Assembly: GCA_026874595.1 (NCBI GenBank)
Contig: CM049313.1
Coordinates: forward strand, 48,903,659-48,967,658
DNA length: 64,000 nucleotides
DNA from: Sipunculus nudus
Taxonomy: Eukaryota > Annelida > Sipuncula > Golfingiida > Sipunculidae
Direction of reading: 5' to 3'
Part shown: positions 24,721-36,211 of the stretch, in pieces
How positions within the stretch are numbered: position 1 is the first letter of the stretch
Layout: each line of letters begins with the position of its first letter
The notes under the pieces: model-generated
The model's input: the letters and a program-made list of their open reading frames with translations, nothing else
What the model was told of the DNA's origin: nothing
Database searches by the model: none
Translations under genes and position numbers: made by a program

Positions 24721-24753
24721 TTATTTGGCCCAATAAGCACCATAATCATAACA
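24721..24753 (-). mobile_element. LTR-like repeat, second copy (5' part)
   Basis: It starts TGTTATGATTATGGTGCTTA on the minus strand and matches 17549-17517. Its continuation was pushed to 20939 by the insertion. Confidence 0.55.
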
Positions 24754-25003
24754 CAGTATTGATAGTAAATAGATCGACCTCGTGACGACCATCTTGTATA
24801 TGCACAATACCTTTCTATGAAAATCTATCATGGCGTATTGGGCAGTTAGAAAATCGATTCCTAAAATAATATTCGTGCTTAAGCGCTGTAAAACACATAA
24901 GGTATGGTGAACTGTAAGGTGTCCGAGACGAATGGACAGAGTGACATTTCCGACAACGGGTACTAAAACTGATACAAGATACGGCAGCGATAGAGGAGTT
25001 CAT
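24754..25003 (-). pseudogene. Retropepsin-like protease remnant
   Basis: From 24963 on the minus strand an open frame reads with NIILGIDFLTAQYAMIDFHR near its end. This is the 'iLG.Dfl....a.id......' tail typical of Gypsy/retroviral-type aspartic proteases. The active-site D(S/T)G is not visible upstream, and the region before 24963 is out of frame. The frame runs almost directly into the LTR-like repeat, so reverse transcriptase, RNase H and integrase are absent at this end. Confidence 0.55.
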
Positions 25004-25560
25004 CCTTATGGGCTAGCTCATTACGAGACTGAGAGTTCGTCTCAAATTGATGTGATCGATTACCTGTGGGTGGGCGTGACCTCGTTTGACCTGTAGATCT
25101 CTGGGCTTCAGGGACGCGGACTTGGGGGAATCCTCCATGCCCCTGCCATTGTTATCTGTACCATGCATGTGTTCATCCCCTGTAAACCTTTCTATCACCG
25201 TGGATGCCAGGGGCACGGAGGATCATCAGCTTAAGACACACTCCATGGATGCATCCACCACTGATATATTGCCCTGGATGCACTCGGTCTCAGATGCATC
25301 TGCCTATACATCATACCCACAAAGCCAAGGTGGTAATCATACCTTGCTACCCGAAATAACAAATTTTAGCATAAAAATATGCAGAAATAACAAAATAACA
25401 AAACATAAAATCGAAATTTAGCATACAAATATGAAGGGTCAGGGAATGGAAAAATCATTTCAGGTCCGCTTTATCTGGATAGAATATTGCAAAAGATATA
25501 TCAAATAAAAGACAAAGAAAAATTAATTCCAGTTTATTATGTATACTTTTTACACTACAT
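25004..25560. other. Probable retroelement-derived flank
   Basis: This relatively GC-rich stretch (25013-25330) lies upstream of the protease remnant in minus sense and probably derives from the same polyprotein, although no domain is recognisable. From 25340 it is AT-rich without features. Confidence 0.35.
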
Positions 25561-25573
25561 CTGTCTTGCTTTT

Positions 25574-28500
25574 TAGCTCAGCTGACTGAAAGTCATCTGA
25601 GCTATAGCGATCACTCTTTGTCCGTCGTCCGTTAACCAGGCACAAATCGTAACCGCTGAACCTAGAACCTTGTAACTTTGGATTCTGAGAAATGAAAAAA
25701 ATGAAAAATTTCTTGGAAACCAGAAATTAGGTCTCTGTTACCCATATCCTTCGAGCTATGGGGCCCCAAAGTACCCCCCCAGAAAAGTCAAAAATTTCAT
25801 ACAAAAACTTCAATATCTCATTAACTACTTGACTGATGGTCATGATTTTTGGCATACATATTGATCAAGAGGTGTTTCATCAGTACCTGCAGACTGGTGG
25901 TGCCACCTGTATTTTTTCAAATTTTCACAATTTTTTTTTCTCTATTTTCGAGACCTTTCAGGATGTAGTGAGATGTTCCATCACTTCCTGCAGACTGGTG
26001 GCGCCACCTGAATTTTTCGATTTTTTACGAATTTAAAAATGTGAACAGCTGTTAACAGGGCACAAATCATAAAGACTGGACCTAGAATCTTCATTCTTGA
26101 CACACTGAGAGGTCCATAAAAAGTCTGCATGGAAACCTGAAATAAGGTCTCTGTTACCCATATCCTTTGAGCTATGGGGGGCTCCCCATAACCCCCCAGA
26201 ATAATGGAAAATTTGATAAAAACAAACTGCAACATCTCAATAACTACAACACTGATGGTCATGATTTTTGGCATACATATTGATCAAGAGGTGTTTCATC
26301 AGTACCTGCAGACTGGTGGTGCCACCTGTATTTTTTCAAATTTTCACAATTTTTTTTTCTCTATTTTCGAGACCTTTCAGGATGTAGTTATCTGTCAACA
26401 GGGTACAAATCGTAAGGACTGGACCTAGAATCTTCATTGTTGATACACAGGGAGACCCATGATAAATCTCCATGGACACCTGAAATTAGGTCTCTGTTAC
26501 CCATATCCTTTGAGCTATGGCACTCCAAAGTACAGCTCAGAATAATGGAAAATTTGATACAAAAGCTGAAGTATCTGAACAACTAATGCAGAGATCACCA
26601 TAATTGTTTTCATGGATATTGATCATGGAGTGTTTCATCAGTTTCTGCAGACTGGTGGCACCACCTGTATTTGTTCGGGTTTTTTTACGAATTTTTTCTC
26701 TATTTTTGAGACCTTTAAAGTTATGAACATCTTTTAACAGGGCACAAATCATTAAAACTGGACCTAGAATCTTCATTCTTGACACACAGGGAGACCCATG
26801 AAAAGTTTCCATGGAAACCTGAAATTAGGTCTCTGTTACCCATATTCTTTAAGCTGTATGGCTCCAAATTACCCCCCAGAATAATGGAAAATTTGTAATA
26901 AAAACTGCAGTATCTCAATAACTACAACACTGATGGTCATGATTTTCGGCATACATATTGATCATGACCTGTTCCATCAGTTTCTGCAGACTGGGTGCGC
27001 CACCTCTATTTTTTTCAAATTTTTACGATTTTTTTTTCTCTTTTTTTGATACCTTTAAAGATGTGGTTATCTGTCAACAGGGTACAAATCGCAACAACTG
27101 GACCTAGAATCTTCATTCTTGTCATGCAAGAAGGCCCATGAAAAGTGCCTGTGGAAACTTAAAATTCGGTCTCTGTTACCCATATCCTTCAAGCTATAGG
27201 ACTCCGAAGTATCCCTCAGAATAATGGACAATTTGATACAAAAGCTGAAGTATCTGAACAACTAATGGGGAGATCACCATGATTCTTTGCATGGATATTG
27301 ATGTTTGTAAGTGTTTTTATTAGTTTCTGCAGACTGGTGGAGCCACCTGTATTTTTGTACCCGCCAAAACGAAGTTTTGTGGATACTATGTTTTTGACCG
27401 GGTTCCTCCGCCGTTGCCGCGTTCGTTTCAAGAGAGCTCCTCTGGGACTTGATTTTATCAGCTTTCCAAGCTCATATCTCGGGAACCGTTTGACTGATCA
27501 GGAAATAAAATTTATACTAATGTAGCCCTTGGATAGCTCTATAACATACACAAAAAATGGTGGCGCCACCTGTAACCATGTTTGCACAGTGTCCATCTGT
27601 TCATCTGCCTTTGGTTAAAATCACTCATATCTCTGCAGTGAATTGACTAATTCACCTGAAATTCGGCATGCGTATACATCCTGGATAGCTTTCTTGATTT
27701 TATGACAGGTGGCGCCACCTACATTCTCATTCACGCTGATGACATCTAAGCTCATATTTCGGGAACCGTTTGACCGATCGGGCCAAAATTTTGCATGTAT
27801 ATAGATCTAACATAGCTCTTTATCATACGCTAAACTGGTGGCGCCACCTGCAACCATTTTTGCACAGCGTCTGTTTGTCTGCCGTGCAATAATGTCACTC
27901 ATATCTCGGCAGTGGTTTGACATATCTGCCTAAAATTTTGCAGTTTTATACATCCTGGATAGCTTTCTTGATTTTATGACAGGTGGCACCACCTACATTC
28001 ACGTTCACGCTGATGACATCCAAGCTCATATCTCGGGAACCGTTTGACCGATCGGGCCAAAATTTTGCATGTGTATAGATCTAACATAGCTCTTTATCAT
28101 ACACAAAACTGGTGGCACCACCTGCAACAATTTTTGCACAGCGTCTGTCTGTTTGTCTGCCGTGCAATAAAGTCACTCACATCTTGGCAGTGGTTATACA
28201 TATCTGCCTAAAATTTTGCAGTTTTATACATCCTGGATAGCTTTCTTGATTTTATGACAGGTGGCGCCACCTTTATTCTAGTTTATGCTGCAGACATCCA
28301 AGCTCATATCTCGGGAACAGTTTGAACGATTGGGCCAAAATTTTGCATGTGTATAGATCTCACATAGGTCTTTATCATACACAAAACTGGAGGGGCCACC
28401 TGCAACCATTTTTGCACATTTTGCACAGCGTCTGTCTGTTGGTCTGCCGTGGCCTAAAATCACTCATTTCTCTGTAGTGGTTTGACATAACTGCCTAAAA

Positions 28501-29150
28501 TTTTGCAGGTTTATACATCCTGGATAGCTTTCTTGATTTTATGACAGGTGGCGCCACCTACATTCTAGTTAACGCTGCACACATCCAAGCTAATATCTCA
28601 GGAACCATTTGACCGATTGGGCCAAAATTGTGCTTGTGTTTAGATCTCACATAGGTCTTTATCATACACAAAACTGCAACCATTTTTGCACAGCGTCTGT
28701 CTGTTTGTCTGCCGTGGGCTAAAATCACTCATATCCATGTAGTGGTTTGACTTTTCTGCCTAAAATTTTGCATATGTATACAACTTGGACAGCTTTCTGG
28801 ATTTGTGGTAGGTTGCACACTCTACATACACATTGAGGCTGCAGACATCCATGCTAATATGCAACATACCTCACTCTGTTTCCCCTTGTCACTCAATCCA
28901 TGCCTCACTTCACTCTGATTTTGGCAGATACACGTAGTCACTTGTCGGCTACCCGTATTCTAGTTTTTAAAGTTTACACATTTTTTCTCTATTTTTCAGA
29001 TATATAAATACAGACTAAATCTTGGCCTGTTGGTTAATCTGTTTGATGCTTCAATTGAATGGGTATCTACCATTCTGATGATAAAATTTCCTTTTGTGAA
29101 TCTCCTCCCAGTCAGCTGAGCGTCATGACCCATGGGTCACTTGTTTATTA
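25574..29150 (+). repeat. Hairpin-headed tandem array (outer element)
   Basis: The head is a 14-bp stem/GAA-loop hairpin at 25574-25604, followed by CACTCTTTGTCCGTCGTCCG. Units of about 340 bp follow: ACCTAGAATCTTCATT occurs near 26082, 26425, 26762 and 27104, and CAGACTGGTGG(T/A/C)GCCACCT marks each unit. The last unit is split by the Helitron-like insert at 27360 and resumes at 28964. The tail ends near a 14-bp perfect palindrome (TGACCCATGGGTCA, 29126-29139). Open frames in the array are repeat artefacts. Confidence 0.7.
27360..28963 (+). mobile_element. Helitron-like non-autonomous element, copy 1 (1.6 kb)
   Basis: The 5' end has a small hairpin (CCAAAACGAAGTTTTGTGG) followed by ATACTATGTTTTTGACCGGG. 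The interior is a tandem array of roughly 290-bp units, with CGGGAACCGTTTGACCGATC alternating with the palindrome AGGTGGCGCCACCT (27707, 28259 and 28546). The 3' end has a stem-loop GTAGTCACTTGTCGGCTAC, seven bases, CTAG and then T. A 3' hairpin just before CTRR is a Helitron hallmark. No Rep/helicase is encoded. Confidence 0.55.
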
Positions 29151-30049
29151 TGTAGCAAACTGTCTTGTTTGTATAGTGGTTTTCTACTGTGGCTTAATAA
29201 ATATAGTGTTACTTGAATTTTCATTATTTCATCCATGTCCTGTAGAATATTAGCCGACATTTCTCTTTCCTTTCTTATTCCTGCATCCCATTACTTTTTA
29301 ACCTTTTTTTCTTTTTTATTTTGGGAATGTAAAAATAAATTCCATAGATACACGATTCATTTTTCTATATCATATTCATGCCTGCGGTTTAATCAATTTC
29401 ACAGGCCATTCTATTTCCCGTTTTAGGTTACGAATATTTTTATGAAATGATTTAATCGCGAACAAGATGTCTATAAATAAATGAAGGATTTAAAGTATAT
29501 GTCAGAATAACAAAATCGACCAATTATATTCCAAATCCAATATATGAGTTTTCTGTATCTCCAAACACTTTCTGAAATTCGCCCAAAAGGTTCTTATAGG
29601 TTTAGAAATCAAACATTGATAAAAAAAACTCTAAACAACAGAAGGTGTAGGTTCACTCAAGGCAAAGTCCACTTTTCCGATAGATATGTCGTGTTTGCTT
29701 CTACAGAACTTAAGTCTTACACTAAAATTGCGGTCTCAGCATCATAATACAACTTTAGCATATTCATATTCACTTACATAACTTTATAAACATAAACAAT
29801 TAAAGTGAACTCAGTCGGACATTTCCTCCTATATATGTCTTAACAAATTAAGAATGTAGAACTTAGTCTAAACAATCGATAATATTACTGACATTTATTT
29901 GTATAGAGATCTATTTATTTTAACCGAAAAAAAATACCCAGCTGATCTTCAAAGGTCCTTATTAAATTAATTTGTACTCAAAAGGTATCCACAGTATCAG
30001 AATGCATATAGATTTGAACAAAGCCACAACCCAAATTTGTTATTTCAGT
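29151..30049. other. AT-rich sequence, nothing recognised
   Basis: Short frames here lack splice sites, repeats or domains. Confidence 0.45.
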
Positions 30050-32245
30050 TAATTATTATTTAGGATAAGTGTAAACAAATGCTGGATTATGTTACATTCT
30101 GAGGATTTTTTTACACTTGCACGTATATCATACATCGTGACTGAGTTGCATTAATACACATTCCCTCAATGATCAAATGGGCAGCTCACCAAATTGTTTC
30201 AATATTCTGTGTTCTTTGTGACTACGTATTAGGACATAGCAGTTAAACAGATGGTCTTGCTGGAATAGACGACAAGGGTATGATATGGTACACATTAAAT
30301 TCTAAATCAAAATATGCGGCCGCCAAAATTACTATCAATACAGGTGTTGTCCAGTAAAAATAATGGTCCAGTCTATGCAGACTGCGAATATAAACTCTAA
30401 TCATACACTGACCTGCCCAGATGGCACCTATAGTATGTATGATCTTTATCATCCAAACAGTTATGCAGTATTGATTTATATTCAAATAATATTAATGTTT
30501 CTTAAATGCTGAGCTCCAATATTTCCTTTAAAACGTGGGGCCAATTAAAGGATGAAGGGATGACGCGACCTTCTGACCTGAAGCTTGCAACATTTAACAT
30601 TTAAACTAGTTTTGGTCTTTACTCAAACAGATGCTTGATATATTTTAAAAGTGTTCTTTATATGTATATTTATTAAATGAAAATGAAATATAGATTCAAC
30701 CGACTTTACCGCGTTGCCTTCGTTATTGTAAAGGTCTGATAACGTTTTGTTATCCTGCTATGACGGACTCTGGCCTGCTGAATGGGCACCTGAAGGACTG
30801 ACCTGAAGATACTTCTCTCAAAATTAGGTGTTTTTGTTCGATATGTAACGATAATTCCGTTAAGTTAGCTGACTATTTGGACATTTGAAAATATTGTTTT
30901 TGACTACAAATGTTTAGACTCACGCTAACATGACGTTTAATTCATCATAATACATCATTATCATATATTTACTTTACCTATATAAATAATTATAAACAAA
31001 AGCGTAAATGTAGTCAGACTTTTTCTTCAGTGCAAAAACATTAAGTATGAACTAGTTTTTTTATGTTAATAGAATGTAAATAAATACCGAATTCTTTGAT
31101 TTAGTCTATTTCTGGCAAATTGAAGTTGAAATCAGTAAAATAATTTCATATTGAATTAAGATTATGTAGTTATATAAAATTATCAGCGATGTAAGTATTT
31201 ATTTGAATATATGAACAAACCATAATCCACTCTCAACCCATAAAATGCCACAGAAGACTAAACGCCACTGGAAACTCCGTCGTATTGAATCTTGATCTAA
31301 ATTGCTACCATCAATGATTTTACTGCAATTTATTAATTTCTTGGAAATGTTATTATTCCGAACATATATAATACCAACAACAAGTGTTCAAGAACCGTCA
31401 ATTTGTTTATCATATACTCAATAAGTCCATGGACTTGCCTGTATATATATATAGCCCTTTCCCCCCCAAGATACATATTATTTTAGATGAGTGCAAACAA
31501 ATATTGCTTCATGATATATTTACATGATCGCATTTACCATATAATATGATCGAGATGTATTTGTGCCCTGATAAATAATGATTAAAGGTGTTGACAATTC
31601 AATAAACTGTTTCAATCACCTGGATTCTTCGTAAATACGACTTCAGATATAGCTTTCGAAGGGGGTGGTTTAACTGATAATGTGTATATATACTAGTATA
31701 TTCCCTATATATTTTAATTATATGGGTGTTTAATCTTAAAAATCCTAACCATAATCCAGTTTTTTTAAATCAAAATTATATATTTCTTATCTTCTCTAAT
31801 ATTTTCACTTCAGAACATGAGAGCTTTTAAACATACTCACAGGATACAGTTTCACTTCAATGGATGACGTGACCTTTTGACCTCAAGCGACCTAGAATCA
31901 TACTTTAACATGATTTGCGTCACAATATCAACGATAACTGTTCATGATTTTTCATTATGGTGTTCTTATTATGTATATTGATTAATTTAAAATGAGTTTT
32001 AGAGTCAATCGAGTTTACAACATTCCGTTTATTGTTGTAAACATGTGAAATTTTACTTAAAATCCTGTTATTTTGGACTCGGACTTGCAAAAAGAGCTAG
32101 AAACCGAGTTCGGATAGGCACCCCCTCCAGAATGATCAGGATTGACCTGTAAATACTTCATACCAAATTTGGTGCTTTTATCCGGCGTGTAACGATAATT
32201 CCCTTAAGCCACCTGACTATATACAGGACTGGTGGTGCCAGCTAC
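30050..32245 (+). repeat. 1.34-kb direct duplication
   Basis: Blocks near 30058-30240 and 30545-30895 recur diverged at 31483-31650 and 31855-32240. For example AACGATAATTCC lies at 30847 and 32191, and ACCTGAAGATACTTC / ACCTGTAAATACTTC is shared. The second copy ends in a GGACTGGTGGTGCCAGC word like that of the 25.6-kb array. No coding is seen. Confidence 0.6.
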
Positions 32246-32645
32246 AATTATTTTATGTGTTGTGTGCATCCATGCCAGAATTTCATGCCAGCAGTGATGT
32301 TGTGTAATTGTTTCTTATTCAAAATGTTTAGTACTTGCATTGTTCATATACATGAAAAGTAATGGTCCAGCATTGAAGCATTATACCCGGTGTATTTCCC
32401 AATGCACAGACCTTCGCATTAGGCCTGTATACCTTGATCAGTTATGAGAAAAACATTTAAAGCGAGCTATTCATGTACGTTCTCTATAGAATTGTTTGGT
32501 ATTCTGGCTTACTCTGCGTATACATATAAATGACCTCTGTTTAATTTGAATTAAGCAGGATCCTGTAATGAAAGGTGCTCATAATAGGCCCTATATGCCT
32601 CTGTACGTGATTTACCGATGTATATGTGCTCGTTTATCTAAAAAC

Positions 32646-32649
<4 letters not shown>

Positions 32650-32741
<92 letters not shown>
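32650..32741. repeat. (TA)n microsatellite
   Basis: Perfect TA run of about 90 bases. A 23-base poly-C tract follows at 32928-32950. Confidence 0.95.
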
Positions 32742-32743
<2 letters not shown>

Positions 32744-33293
32744 CCTTAACACAGCAATGTTGACAAATGGAAATAACCTGAATCGTAACCTTAAGTGGTT
32801 GGTTGCTTATGTATAAATTTTAAAAATTTTCCTATAAAGTTACAAAATGCCCTTTGCACAATTCTGGTTCGTTTGACTTAACGCCAGATGTCCTTGTTCA
32901 TTTATGTGTTTGAATTATTTTGGCGAACCCCCCCCCCCCCCCCCCCCCCCTTAGCTGTTATAATTAGGAACGTATATAGCCTAATGTGAACAAATAAAAC
33001 AGTCGATCTGTACGTTTGGGGTGCATGGGATCGGCGTTTTCTGGGCTATATCTTTATTAAAGAAACTAAGTTCGAAGGATTAGGCCTATCGATCCTTAGG
33101 TAATATAGTCTAGACGGCAATATCGGATAAGGTCCCTAATTTAATATTTGGAAAACCAACCAATTAACAATAAACATGTCATATGTCCGTTAACCAACTA
33201 AAACCAATTGAAGTTGATAAAATAAAAATAAAAAAAAGCAGGCCTACCGCGTGTACCTCCTGAACGAGGTGTAAAATATCTTTATTATACTTA

Positions 33294-33924
33294 TAGTCCG
33301 TTCCAGCACCCCTGTCCACCTGTTTTTTCGCGATTATCTCTACATAAGACAAACTTGGAAAAAAATATTTGCACCAATGGCATTAAGAGGCAAAAGCGTA
33401 ATTTTTGGTACCTTACCTACTCAAAATATAAATACTATTCACTTCACGGCCTGGTTGACATATCTCATATATATCCGTGGTTCATGGCGTCCCTAATATA
33501 TGGCCATTGTTTATCCTCCTTGGATATGGATGTAAAGTAATCTGACGTAACAGTGAAGCGCGTGCACGCGGAGAATACAAGTCTCGCTGTAAACAGGGGT
33601 CGGGAGCTCTTGGTTATTGGTCCCATGAACATGGGCGCCTCTTTAGTACGTCACGTCTATTATGACGTCATCACTAATCCCTGATATGCCCATTTCACAG
33701 ATTAGTGGCATGATGTCGCTACAGAATAGACATGTTACTCATAAAATGCTTTTAAATTGTTTACAGGAAAATGACTTAATTAAGGTACGCGCTATTATTT
33801 CCATTATAGTTAATTACGCTTTTTCCTCTTTCTGTCCTAAGATCAAAAAGTTTGGACGTTCTTTGATTATCAAAAAAAGAATAATCACGAAAAAACAGGT
33901 GGACAGAGGTGCTGGAACGGACTA
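33294..33924. mobile_element. 631-bp TA-flanked MITE carrying CRE-like sites
   Basis: The 44-bp terminal inverted repeats (TAGTCCGTTCCAGCACCC... inward) differ at two or three positions. TA lies outside both ends, as for Tc1/mariner-type insertions. The interior includes TGACGTAA (33543), TACGTCA (33647) and a full TGACGTCA (33663). No transposase is seen; a 95-codon frame spans the right end and is not credible as a gene. Confidence 0.75.
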
Positions 33925-34047
33925 TAATAACAAGAAGTTTTTCAAGTAACGGCATGACGCAAACGTTTGTAGGCCTACGTACACGTACTCTTCCAGTTTG
34001 CGTACACGTGGTCAATTAATACGGCCTATATAGGCTATACTATAGGC

Positions 34048-34055
34048 CTATATAA
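34048..34055. repeat. Target-site duplication, left copy (CTATATAA)
   Basis: It is identical to 37245-37252 and directly abuts the foldback element's terminus. Confidence 0.85.
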
Positions 34056-36135
34056 GGGAGGGTATAATTCGCTGATCAGCGCGCTGATCAGCGGTCTGCA
34101 GTATAAAACGCTGATCAGCGCGCTGATCAGCCACCTTTCAATTTAAGCATTAATTTGAGGCAAATTATCTCCCATACAGCAACCTCCGCCTATTTTGTGA
34201 TTAGATATGATAAAACGACACCTTTCATCAGTATTAAGTATTTACAAACATATGCATATAATTTTATTGTCTCATAATTATACATGAAACGTAAGTTACA
34301 TGCCAGTGACTATTTCGCTGATCAGCGGCGCTGATCAGGAACCTTTCAATCCAAGCATTTATCTAAGACAAATTAGCCCCCATAAAACAACCTCCGACTA
34401 TTGTGTGATTAAATATGATTTAAAGATATATATTTTATCAATGTTTCATATTTAAAAAAACAACGAAAACATTTTTAATGTGTTCCTTAATATACATGAA
34501 ACCTTTCTACCACCTATTTCGCTGATCAGCAAACTGCGCAATCGCTTGACGCTGATAAAGTGCTCATCGGCAATGACTTACGTATTTCATGACTATGATA
34601 CCTGTCATCTGTGATTCTCTAAAATGGTAACATAGAAACCTCTCAGTTGTTTACTTAATTATTTCCTGTGAAAACCAAATGACTGCTAAAACATCGTACC
34701 ACATACAAAAATCCGTTCCCCACAGGAGATATTAGCTGACAGTAGGGGGCGCTGCAGTAAATTGTTGGTAGATTTTCACCGGCCAGGTGATAGAAATAGC
34801 TGAGATTAAAACTAAGTTTGAATGAATTTTAAAATTTTAATTTATTTACAATATCTTGCACATATATTCAAGTGAAAATGCCACGAATGAACCAACAGCA
34901 AAATATTTGGACTGTAATTTTTTTGCGATCGCTAATATTGTTGATTTTTTTTAATTAATTTAAAAGTAGGCCTATATAGGAACTGTCAAGACAACGTGAA
35001 TTTTTATCAGACAAAAGTGAAAGGGCAATAATTAATTATTTAGAAGAAGGCATATTTAGTCGTTTTCCTAAAGAAACCGTAAAAGGATTTACAATTTAAT
35101 GGAAGGGTCTTTCTACAAAAAACTTCTCATTTCAGCAGGTATACAGTATCTAAAAAGTAACATCTTAATATTTATTTTTTGGAGTCTATTATGGCAATAA
35201 AAATGTAAACTACTAGTATATAAAATTTCTTTCAGCAGAGCAGGTACTTTCATGTTTAATTATAGTTTCGGCTAATTTAATGCCCTAAGTGTATTATAAA
35301 TTTCAACACTGTTACAGACTTGCGCGGTCCCGCATAATTTATTTAGAAAAAAATGGAAGGTTCACTTGTACGATGTATTGTATTGTAAAAATATATTTTA
35401 ACCTTGTAAATTGCGTATTTTTAATTTAAATGTGTTCCGATTATATCCTGAAACAAAATAAAACTGCAACCCACAGAAGGTATAATGCAATAAATAGAAG
35501 GGAAATTTATAGCAATCTTCCTCGGTCAATAAAAATGTGGGCGATAAAATCATTTTCTAATATATTTCTAAGTCATTTTATTTATTTCTTGAAATGATGC
35601 CTATTTCAACATATAACTGTGCTGAAGAAAGAGAACTGTGTTGAATTAAAATAAATGAAATCATTGGCAAAATTATTACTTGAAGCATGCAGATTTCTTT
35701 TGTAATAACATTTTAAGAGTTTAATATTTTATAATACCCAACACATTGATCCCTATAATAATGATAAAATTCTGAATAACAATGCCATTGCAGAATTTAG
35801 AAGTTACATCCATCCTGTTACCTTATTGTTTCAACACCGTTCATCGACATTCACTACCGTTGAAAAAGTTGATTTATTATTGTGTTGTGATTAAAAGTAA
35901 TTACTCCTTCAACCTTTCTAGAAATCATTATATTTATGCTAATAGAGTATGCTGTTTTCCAAAACTATGAAAAGCATTCCTATTCCAATCATTTTTGAGA
36001 AATATATAAGTAATGATGTTAAAGTAACAGATATGCGGACTTTTTTACACAATGATGGAAATGTCCTGTTGTAAAATGAAAAAAAAAATAAATACCGATA
36101 ATGATTTTTTTTGTGGAGGTATTCTTTGACGTTAC

Positions 36136-36211
<76 letters not shown>

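Noticed and set aside
25981-27525. Many 64-97 codon frames on both strands
   Set aside because: They repeat with the 340-bp array unit (the same peptides recur), so they reflect the repeat and not genes.
25574-28963. Regularly spaced repeats considered as a CRISPR array
   Set aside because: Units are hundreds of bases long, diverged and without unique spacers, and the genome is eukaryotic.
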